Assembly: GCA_001640045.1 (NCBI GenBank)
Contig: LUTY01002649.1
Location: 1-5,175, forward strand
DNA: 5,175 nucleotides
DNA from: Candidatus Thiomargarita nelsonii
Lineage (GTDB): Bacteria; Pseudomonadota; Gammaproteobacteria; Beggiatoales; Beggiatoaceae
Reading direction: 5' to 3'
Position 1 is the first letter of the stretch, and the number at the start of each line of letters is the position of its first letter. Shown here one piece after another: positions 1 through 5,175 of this stretch. The translations under genes were made by a program, and so were the position numbers. The notes beneath the pieces were generated by a model. It made no database searches, was not told where the DNA came from, and worked only from the letters and a program-made list of their open reading frames with translations.

Positions 1-104
1 ACCTGCCAGGTTAAAACCAAACCTGGCAGGTCAAAAGCGTAACCAGGTCTGTATTTGACCTCAAACTGGCAGGTTTTGTTTTTAACCTGCCAGGTCTGGT
101 TTTG
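1..104. repeat. Cluster of short palindromic repeats built on ACCTGCCAGGT
   Basis: Four copies of an 11-12 bp unit alternate between the forms ACCTGCCAGGT and ACCTGGCAGGT, at 1-11, 21-31, 64-75 (AACTGGCAGGTT) and 84-95 (AACCTGCCAGGT), with a partial ACCAGGT at 42-48. Units 1-12 and 20-31 can pair as a 12 bp stem with a 7 nt loop. Units 66-75 and 84-93 pair as a 10 bp stem with an 8 nt loop. The spacers are rich in AAAACC and GGTTTT. No ORF crosses it convincingly. It lies just past the stop of the yejA remnant, and a related copy sits at the other end of the window. I infer a dispersed palindromic repeat family; a mobile origin is not shown. Bases 105-147 hold nothing I recognise. Confidence 0.8.
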
Positions 105-147
105 TAATCCTTGTGTGTTTTGACTTATCCCTTCGATAATGTAATCC

Positions 148-918
148 TTATTGTATCCACCAAGTATCGAACCCCAAATCATACTTGGGAGAAATCTTTG
201 GACGAGCGATCTTGTTCCAATAGGCTACCCGGTAATGGCGCAAATGCCATTGTGGAATCACATAATGACCAAACAACAATACCCTGTCTAATGCGCGAGT
301 GCGATAAATCAAGCTTTTCCGGTCAGGTGCTGAAATCACCAATTCGATGAGTTCATCTACGACGGGATCGCGGACACCGGCCAAATTTCTGTAGCCGGGG
401 ATGTCAGCTATTTTTGAATTCCAATAGTTCCGCTGTTCATTGCCCGGTGAGAGAGATTGACCGAATGACCATACCACTATGTCAAAATCGTACTTTTTGA
501 CGCGATTCTCATATTGTGTGTTATCTACGGTACGCACTTTGACATCTATGCCCAACCGTTCCAGATTTTTCTTGAAAGGCAGAACGACACGTTCAAATGT
601 CGGACTAACCAGCAATATTTCAAACGTCAGGGGTATGCCAGTTTTATTGTTGACCAGTTTGCCGGTTCTATTCACTTTCCAACCCGCCTGCGCCAGTAAC
701 CGGAAGGCTTTACGCAGGTTTCTGCGGTTATTGCCGGAGCCGTTTGTCACAGGGGGTTGATAAACTTTGTTGAATACGGCATCAGGAATCCTGCCCCGAA
801 ACTGCTCCAAAATAGCGCGTTCTTCAGGGCTCGGCAAGTTGCGTGAGGCGAGTTCAGAGTTGGAAAAAAAACTCTTGGTGCGAGCATAAGCACCGTTAAA
901 CAGATTTTTGTTTATCAT
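148..918 (-). pseudogene. yejA: C-terminal remnant of YejA-like peptide-binding protein of the importer
   Basis: This 256-codon frame matches the C-terminal part of the YejA family (periplasmic oligopeptide-binding protein, SBP family 5), which is normally about 600 residues. Family-like blocks are NKNLFNGAYARTKSFFSNSE (residues 3-22), LPSPEE (28-33), VYQPPV (52-57), LLAQAGW (74-80), LPFKKNLERLGIDV (113-126), RALDRVLLF (208-216) and the terminal LGFDTWW (248-254). The C-terminus looks complete, but roughly the first half of the protein, including any signal peptide, is missing. Upstream of the ATG the frame is closed by TAA at 925-927 and TAG at 931-933, and no Shine-Dalgarno sequence is visible. 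The alignment to the family appears to run to the very start of the frame, so the ATG is probably an internal codon of a broken gene. It lies downstream of yejBEF, whereas yejA is normally first in this operon. Without its first lobe it should not bind peptide. A short expressed fragment cannot be excluded. Confidence 0.8.
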
Positions 919-978
919 TGGAGCTTAAATCTAATTTAATCAAGGCAATCAATTGTCAGGTTTAAACTAATAATACTT

Positions 979-1012
979 ATGCCGGACGGGGTTTGCAACC
1001 CCCGTCCGGCAT
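979..1012. repeat. Perfect 13 bp GC-rich hairpin (REP-like)
   Basis: ATGCCGGACGGGG at 979-991 is the exact reverse complement of CCCCGTCCGGCAT at 1000-1012, leaving an 8 nt loop, TTTGCAAC. The stem is GC-rich in otherwise AT-leaning surroundings. No T-run follows directly on either strand (the nearest is TTTTT at 1020-1025 on the plus strand, 7 nt away), so it is a poor fit to an intrinsic terminator. Its form suits a REP-type dispersed palindrome. It could still stabilise or end a transcript entering from yejEF. Confidence 0.75.
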
Positions 1013-1071
1013 AGAGTGCGTTTTTGATCCAAACCATAGTACAACGGATTGGCGGAATAAACGGATACCCC

Positions 1072-1176
1072 CTAGTACCTTGTCAATCTTCTTTTGTAGG
1101 GCCACGCACCAAGCTTTGGATGGTGCGTAGGACGCACCCTACATTACCCGTCAAAACAAAGTTGACAAAGTACTAG
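1072..1176. repeat. MITE-like palindromic element A, about 105 bp with CTAG ends
   Basis: The left end, CTAGTACCTTGTCAA (1072-1086), is inverted at the right end as TTGACAAAGTACTAG (1162-1176) with one mismatch in 15. Weaker inverted similarity continues inward to about 1101. Inside lie a second inverted pair, TGTAGGG (1095-1101) with CCCTACA (1137-1143), and a hairpin ACGCACCA (1104-1111) with TGGTGCGT (1121-1128). A competing small hairpin, GTGCGT/ACGCAC, is at 1123-1137. There is no ORF. The long terminal inverted repeats, small size and nested stems are typical of non-autonomous miniature elements. Mobility is inferred, not shown. Confidence 0.65.
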
Positions 1177-1289
1177 TGCAGGAGGGCGGAAATATCCAGA
1201 CCATTATAAAAGCAAAGAAATCATATTTTTTTAAAAAATCGGATTTCTCAATGGCCTGAAGATTTCCGCCCTCCTGCACTAGACTTTGT
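1165..1289. repeat. MITE-like palindromic element B, core 1173-1282
   Basis: The arm at 1173-1205 and the reverse complement of 1250-1282 agree at 30 of 33 positions; the first 21 bases are identical (CTAGTGCAGGAGGGCGGAAAT). Pairing can be extended outward by ACAAAGT (1165-1171) with ACTTTGT (1283-1289) across a one-base bulge. It also extends inward through AGAAATC (1216-1222) with GATTTCT (1242-1248) and the A/T-rich centre ATTTTTTT/AAAAAAT. A transcript from yejEF would meet this fold 20-130 nt after the stop codon, so it could act as the 3' end structure of that mRNA. There is no coding potential. I call it a probable miniature inverted-repeat element. Confidence 0.7.
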
Positions 1290-1308
1290 GCCGTCAGAAT
1301 AATTGTGC

Positions 1309-3984
1309 CTAAACCACCTCCAAATCAAATGCCGCCGCCATTAACGCACGAGTATATGCTTCTTGCGGCTGTTCAAAAACCTGCTCCGCAAGCCCATGTT
1401 CCACCACTCGCCCGTCACGCATCACCAGCAACTCATCGCTTAACGCACGTACTACCGTCAAATCATGGCTAATAAACAAATAGGCTAACCCATGACGTCG
1501 CTGAAAATCGCGTAATAAATCCACGATCTGCGCTTGTACTGAGCGATCCAATGCCGAAGTTGGCTCGTCCAGCACCAAAATACTGGGTTCCAGCACCATA
1601 GCGCGGGCAATAGCAATACGTTGACGTTGACCACCCGATAGCTCGTGAGGATAACGATGGCGTGTGTCCGGCTCTAAGTTCACTTCTTCTAGTGCCTGAA
1701 TAACCCGCTTTTCGCGTTCTCCCTCTCCCATGCGGTGGATTTTTAGCCCTTCTTCGATGATTTGGTTTACCGACATGCGCGGGCTGAGGCTACTAAAAGG
1801 GTCCTGGAATACAATCTGCATATTTCGTCGCAGGGGTAGCATGGCGCGACTGCCCAGGTGATGGATGTCGCGGTTTTTAAAACGAATCGTGCCGGTGCTA
1901 CTCACTAAACGTAGCAGTGCCAATCCCAAGGTAGTCTTACCTGATCCGCTTTCGCCAACAATGCCGATAGTGTGTCCGGCTCGTAGGCGCAGGGATATGC
2001 CGTCCACCGCTTTAACATGATCGACAGTACGTTGGAGTACGCCAGCCTTTCTGGGAAACCAGACGCGCACATTGTCTGCGCTCAATACTTCAGGCGCGTC
2101 GGCAGCAGCGCGAACATATTGGCCGCTAGGTTTGGCATTTAACAAATGTTGCGAATACGGATGTTGAGGATTGGCAAATAAGTGCTCAGTCAAGGCCGTT
2201 TCTACCACTTTGCCCTGTTGCATCACACACACCCTGTCCGCTACTTTGCGTACAATGCTTAAATCGTGCGTGATCAGCAACAGTGTCATGTGCAACCGTT
2301 TTTGCAAATCCTGCAAGAGTTTCAAGATTTGCGCTTGAATGGTCACATCCAGGGCAGTAGTCGGTTCATCGGCGATCAGCAAAACAGGCTCATTTGCCAG
2401 TGCCATCGCGATCATCACCCGTTGGCGTTCTCCTCCTGAGAGTTGATGAGGATAGGCATCCAAGCGTTCTTCCGCATTTTTCAGTTCCACCAGTGTTAGC
2501 AATTCAATAATGCGCTGACGGGCGGCGCGGGCGGATAGTCGCTTGTGCAAGTAAAGCACTTCGCCGATTTGTTTGCGGATGGTATGTAGCGGATTCAAGG
2601 AGGTCATGGGTTCTTGGAAAATCATGCTAATCCTGTCGCCACGAATACTGTGCAACACTGCCGCCGGTGCGCCTATTAGTTCCTGTTCTTGAAATAGGAT
2701 ACTGCCAGAGGGATGATGCGCTTGCGGATAGGGTAGCAATTGCAAAATGGATAAAGCCGTCACGGATTTGCCAGAGCCGCTTTCGCCCACCACGGCGAGA
2801 ATTTCTCCGGCACGGATATCCAGCGAGACATTTCGCACTGCTGGTACTCGCCCGAAAGAGACGGATAAATTTCGTATTTGCAATAACTGGCCTTTGGACA
2901 CCAGAGGACTGCTGACAACCACCTCCTTTGCTTTATCGTCCGATATCTTTTTGTTGAGGGCATTGTCCACAAATATTTTTCGGGGATCGAAGGCATCGCG
3001 TGCCGCTTCACCGAGGAAAACTAATAAGCTCAACATGATAGCGAGCACCATAAAAGCGGTGATGCCCAGCCACGGCGCCCCCATGTTATTTTTGCCCTGG
3101 GCCAATAATTCGCCCAAAGAGGGAGAGCCAGGCGGTAGTCCAAACCCTAAAAAGTCCAAAGCGGTTAGGGTGACGATGGAGCCACTCAGAATAAATGGTA
3201 AAAAAGTAAAAGTGGCGACCATCGCATTGGGCAATGTGTGGCGGAATATAATGGTGAGATTGCCCGCCCCCAGTGCGCGAGCGGCGCGGATGTAATCGAA
3301 ATTTCGCGCTCGTAGAAATTCGGCACGCACCACGCCCACCAGCGCTGTCCAACTGAATAGCAGCATTAAGCCTAATAACCACCAAAAGTTCGGCTCTACC
3401 ACGCTGGCGAGAATAATCAACAAAAATAGCGTCGGCAATCCTGACCAGATTTCAATAAAGCGTTGAAACAATAGATCGATTAAACCACCAAAGTAACCCT
3501 GCACTGCGCCAGCAACGACGCCGATAACGGAACTAATCAAAGTCAGGATCAAGCCAAACAGCACGGAGATGCGAAAGCCATAAATCAATCGTGCCACCAC
3601 ATCACGGCCCTGATCGTCTGTGCCCAACCAATTTTGCGCTGAGGGAGGGGCTGGCGCGGGCACGGGCAGATCGTAGTTAATGGTGTCATAGCTATAGGGA
3701 ATCAGCGGCCACAATATCCAACCGTCTTTTTCTATCAGTTCTATCACGTAGGGATCGCGATAGTCGGCTTCGGTGGGAAATTCTCCGCCAAACTGTGTTT
3801 CTGGATAAACGACGAAGATTGGATAATAGAAATTGTCTTCATAATTAATCAACAGGGGGTTGTCATTGGCGATGAATTCGGCAAACAGGGTGATGATGAA
3901 TAAAATAAGGAAAATCCACAAGGACCACCAACCGCGTCGGTTACTGCGAAAATTGTGTAAGCGGCGTTTATTTAAGGGATTCAA
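1309..3984 (-). CDS. yejEF: Fused YejE permease - YejF double ATPase of a peptide importer
   Basis: One 891-residue protein joins two normally separate subunits of the YejABEF oligopeptide importer in the inner membrane. Residues 1-338 are a YejE-type permease: first membrane helix about 21-38, a long periplasmic loop, [12 protein letters not shown] (118-129), then about five more helices and the ATPase-contact loop ([11 protein letters not shown] to LPNA, 229-254). Residues 339-366 are a charged linker. Residues 367-891 are YejF with two ATPase domains. Domain 1 has Walker A GESGSGKS (400-407), Q457, LSGGE (515-519), Walker B ending D539-E540 and H573. Domain 2 has GESGSGKT (677-684), Q727, LSGGQ (782-786), D806-E807 and H840. 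All key residues are present, so both sites should hydrolyse ATP. The length equals about YejE (340) plus YejF (530). The start is TTG, supported by AGGGAGGT six bases upstream and by family similarity from the first residues. It lies 2 nt after the yejB stop. An indel or frameshift at the junction is the main alternative. Confidence 0.93.
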   Translation of the reverse strand: MNPLNKRRLHNFRSNRRGWWSLWIFLILFIITLFAEFIANDNPLLINYEDNFYYPIFVVYPETQFGGEFPTEADYRDPYVIELIEKDGWILWPLIPYSYDTINYDLPVPAPAPPSAQNWLGTDDQGRDVVARLIYGFRISVLFGLILTLISSVIGVVAGAVQGYFGGLIDLLFQRFIEIWSGLPTLFLLIILASVVEPNFWWLLGLMLLFSWTALVGVVRAEFLRARNFDYIRAARALGAGNLTIIFRHTLPNAMVATFTFLPFILSGSIVTLTALDFLGFGLPPGSPSLGELLAQGKNNMGAPWLGITAFMVLAIMLSLLVFLGEAARDAFDPRKIFVDNALNKKISDDKAKEVVVSSPLVSKGQLLQIRNLSVSFGRVPAVRNVSLDIRAGEILAVVGESGSGKSVTALSILQLLPYPQAHHPSGSILFQEQELIGAPAAVLHSIRGDRISMIFQEPMTSLNPLHTIRKQIGEVLYLHKRLSARAARQRIIELLTLVELKNAEERLDAYPHQLSGGERQRVMIAMALANEPVLLIADEPTTALDVTIQAQILKLLQDLQKRLHMTLLLITHDLSIVRKVADRVCVMQQGKVVETALTEHLFANPQHPYSQHLLNAKPSGQYVRAAADAPEVLSADNVRVWFPRKAGVLQRTVDHVKAVDGISLRLRAGHTIGIVGESGSGKTTLGLALLRLVSSTGTIRFKNRDIHHLGSRAMLPLRRNMQIVFQDPFSSLSPRMSVNQIIEEGLKIHRMGEGEREKRVIQALEEVNLEPDTRHRYPHELSGGQRQRIAIARAMVLEPSILVLDEPTSALDRSVQAQIVDLLRDFQRRHGLAYLFISHDLTVVRALSDELLVMRDGRVVEHGLAEQVFEQPQEAYTRALMAAAFDLEVV
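2921..2952 (-). other. Fossil gene boundary or possible -1 frameshift site in the YejE-YejF linker
   Basis: In transcript order this stretch holds CAAAAAG (A-run at 2952-2948, codons AAA AAG for K345-K346), then a TAA in the -1 frame (2935-2933), then AAAGGAGGT (2929-2921), a near-ideal Shine-Dalgarno sequence. In the fused frame it encodes K-E-V. A -1 shift on the A-run would add D-I-G-R and stop, giving a 350-residue YejE, close to the normal family length. No ATG follows at a normal distance in the YejF frame. The in-frame GTG at 2901-2899 is 19 nt from the ribosome-binding motif, which is too far to be convincing. The layout is visible directly; any function is inference. Confidence 0.4.
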
Positions 3985-3986
3985 AA

Positions 3987-5084
3987 TTAAACCTCCCTAC
4001 TTTCAAAGTCGATGCGTGGATCTATCAGCACGTACATCAGATCACCTATCAGGTTTAACAGTAATCCCAGCAGCGTGAAAAAGTATAGGGTACCGAATAC
4101 GACGGGAAAATCGCGGTTGAGTGCCGCTTCATAGCCTAACAATCCCAGTCCGTCCAGAGAAAATATGACTTCGATGAGCAGAGAGCCGGTGAACAGGATG
4201 CTGACAAAGGCACTGGGAAACCCTGCGACGACGATCAGCATGGCGTTTCTAAAAACGTGTGAATAAAGCACCCGTCTTTCAGTCAGTCCTTTGGCTCGGG
4301 CTGTCATGACGTATTGTTTATTGATTTCGTCTAAAAAAGAATTTTTGGTGAGCATGGTCAATCCGGCAAATCCGCCGATAACCATTGCCAATACGGGCAG
4401 GGTGAGGTGCCAAAAGTAGTCTATAATGCGCTCAAGCCAGGGAAGTTGGTCCCAATTATTTGAAACCAGTCCCCGTAGTGGGAACCAGTCTACAAAGGTG
4501 CCGCCAGCAAATAGTACAATTAATAGGATGGCAAAGAGAAAGCTGGGAACGGCATAACCGATGACGACGAGGGCACTGCTCCAAACGTCGAAGCGTGTGC
4601 CGTCTCGTACTGCTTTGAGAATGCCCAAGGGTATGGAAATCAGGTAAACCAGCAAGGTAGTCCACAAGCCCAGAGAAATAGAAACGGGCATTTTTTCTAG
4701 CACGAGGTTGATCACGGTTTCGTCACGGTAAAAGCTTTCGCCGAAATCGAAGCTGATATAGTTGCCCATCATTTGGAAAAAGCGTTCGTGCGCGGGTTTG
4801 TCAAAACCGTAAAGGGCTTCGATTTCTTTGATCAGATCCTCTGATAGTCCTTGGGCTCCCCGGTATTGACTACTGGTTTCGTCAGCAGAGGGCATGGTAA
4901 CTTCTCCCATGTCGCCTCCGCCAATTCTGGAGGTGGCTTCTACGCTGCCGTGCGCTTCCATTTGTGCTATTAGGCGATCTACGGGACCGCCGGGTGCTGC
5001 TTGGACGATGATGAAGTTGATCACCATTATCCCGAATAGGGTGGGAATGATGAGGATAAGTCGGCGGAGAATGTATGCACTCAT
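3987..5084 (-). CDS. yejB: YejB-type inner-membrane permease of a peptide ABC importer
   Basis: This 365-residue protein is the first membrane subunit of a YejABEF-type oligopeptide importer, pairing with the YejE half of the next gene to form the channel. It starts with [20 protein letters not shown], the usual YejB beginning, and the first helix spans about residues 9-29. A periplasmic segment follows (30-130), with APGGPVD (30-36), YRGAQGL (74-80) and LYGFDKP (91-97). Five further helices lie at about 132-156, 168-194, 227-248, 281-306 and 328-353. The cytoplasmic ATPase-contact loop is [10 protein letters not shown] to HVFRNA (258-281). The end, [11 protein letters not shown], is also typical. 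I chose the ATG at 5084 from family similarity. In-frame starts at 5123 (ATG) and 5156 (TTG) would add unfamiliar residues, and none of the three has a clear ribosome binding site. The length matches the family (about 364). No defect is seen. Confidence 0.93.
   Translation of the reverse strand: MSAYILRRLILIIPTLFGIMVINFIIVQAAPGGPVDRLIAQMEAHGSVEATSRIGGGDMGEVTMPSADETSSQYRGAQGLSEDLIKEIEALYGFDKPAHERFFQMMGNYISFDFGESFYRDETVINLVLEKMPVSISLGLWTTLLVYLISIPLGILKAVRDGTRFDVWSSALVVIGYAVPSFLFAILLIVLFAGGTFVDWFPLRGLVSNNWDQLPWLERIIDYFWHLTLPVLAMVIGGFAGLTMLTKNSFLDEINKQYVMTARAKGLTERRVLYSHVFRNAMLIVVAGFPSAFVSILFTGSLLIEVIFSLDGLGLLGYEAALNRDFPVVFGTLYFFTLLGLLLNLIGDLMYVLIDPRIDFESREV
3991..3998 (-). promoter_or_regulatory. 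Ribosome binding site setting the TTG start of yejEF
   Basis: AGGGAGGT ends six bases before the TTG at 3984-3982 and lies within the last sense codons of yejB (R-E-V), just ahead of its TAA at 3989-3987. It supports TTG as the true start and suggests translational coupling, with ribosomes finishing yejB re-initiating on yejEF. That would keep the two permease domains near equal amounts. Confidence 0.8.
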
Positions 5085-5138
5085 AGGGTATTTTTGTATT
5101 TGAAATAGGTTAGGAACGTGCATGAAATAACGTCTGAA

Positions 5139-5175
5139 AGTCAAAACCAAAGTCAAAACCAGACCTGCCAGGTTA
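5139..5175. repeat. Tandem 12-mer and palindromic repeat in the yejB leader
   Basis: AGTCAAAACCAA (5139-5150) is followed directly by AGTCAAAACCAG (5151-5162), an 11/12 tandem duplication. Then comes ACCTGCCAGGTTA (5163-5175), identical to bases 1-13. On the transcribed strand each 12-mer ends in TTGACT, which resembles a -35 hexamer, but I find no convincing -10 at proper spacing, so no promoter is called. The 5085-5138 stretch between this repeat and the yejB ATG shows no other signal and no clear Shine-Dalgarno sequence. Confidence 0.7.

Larger units (their letters stand above)
919..1308. other. Non-coding interval with three palindromic elements
   Basis: This is the gap between the yejEF stop and the yejA remnant. 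I find no believable gene on either strand. It contains a 13 bp hairpin (979-1012), a palindromic element of about 105 bp (1072-1176) and a longer one overlapping its right end (1165-1289), each listed separately. Between the first two lie two ACGGAT words (1044-1049 and 1061-1066) of unknown meaning. No recognisable remains of the missing first half of yejA are present. No classical hairpin plus T-run terminator for the yejBEF transcript is seen, although the long palindromes could fold at the end of its mRNA. Confidence 0.75.

Noticed and set aside
1..104. CRISPR array
   Set aside because: Units are only 11-12 bp, alternate in orientation and have uneven spacers, and no cas gene is present.
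111..350. Short plus-strand frame beside the repeat cluster
   Set aside because: It overlaps the yejA remnant in antisense for most of its length and resembles nothing known.
479..760. Plus-strand frames opposite the yejA remnant
   Set aside because: They have no recognisable product, while the minus strand matches YejA blocks throughout.
979..1012. Intrinsic terminator
   Set aside because: There is a strong stem but no T-run directly after it on either strand.
1173..1282. Small RNA gene or riboswitch
   Set aside because: The near-perfect self-complementarity and CTAG ends fit a palindromic element better, and no promoter is visible.
2899..2901. Independent yejF start at the in-frame GTG
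   Set aside because: The ribosome-binding motif is 19 nt away, too far for normal initiation, so it is not called as a start.
2760..3011. Separate small minus-strand gene at the fusion joint
   Set aside because: It is a +1 frame shadow inside yejEF with no family features; only the stop and ribosome-binding motif there merit attention.
2747..3295. Open plus-strand frame of 182 codons
   Set aside because: It lies wholly opposite yejEF, whose domains and motifs are clear; the frame shows no family resemblance and is a shadow of that gene.
5085..5156. Longer YejB beginning at TTG 5156 or ATG 5123
   Set aside because: The added residues lie outside the family's usual N-terminus and neither start has a ribosome binding site; MSAYILRR at 5084 fits YejB.

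Overview
The window carries one transcription direction only (minus strand). It is a Yej-type oligopeptide ABC importer, the E. coli YejABEF family, lying among several families of short palindromic repeats. Reading in the direction of transcription (right to left): a leader with a palindromic repeat and a tandem 12-mer (5139-5175); yejB, the first permease (5084-3987); a single 891-residue gene in which the second permease, YejE, is joined in frame to the double ATPase, YejF (3984-1309); about 390 bp of non-coding DNA holding three separate palindromic elements (919-1308); a headless C-terminal piece of the binding protein YejA (918-148); and a cluster of short palindromes (1-104).

The two intact genes form a tight operon. 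yejB stops 2 nt before a TTG start for yejEF, and the ribosome binding site of the second gene lies inside the last codons of the first. Together YejB and YejEF would supply both membrane subunits and both ATP sites of a complete importer. No complete periplasmic binding protein is present. The yejA piece lacks a signal peptide, its N-terminal part and a ribosome binding site, so a working YejA would have to be encoded outside the window, possibly just upstream of yejB.

The most interesting spot is the YejE-YejF junction (about 2887-2970). It contains a strong Shine-Dalgarno-like sequence and, in the -1 frame, a TAA stop just before it, preceded by a run of five A. This looks like the fossil boundary of two genes, a possible -1 frameshift site that would release a YejE of normal length, or an indel in the assembly.

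Organism: the protein sequences most resemble gammaproteobacterial YejB/E/F as I remember them, base composition is moderate, and the DNA between genes is rich in small palindromes. This fits a repeat-rich gammaproteobacterium, perhaps of the large sulfur-oxidiser type, but the taxonomic guess is weak. I see no RNA genes, CRISPR array, transposase gene or phage gene. The main system is a known transporter; what is unusual is its gene fusion and the repeats around it.
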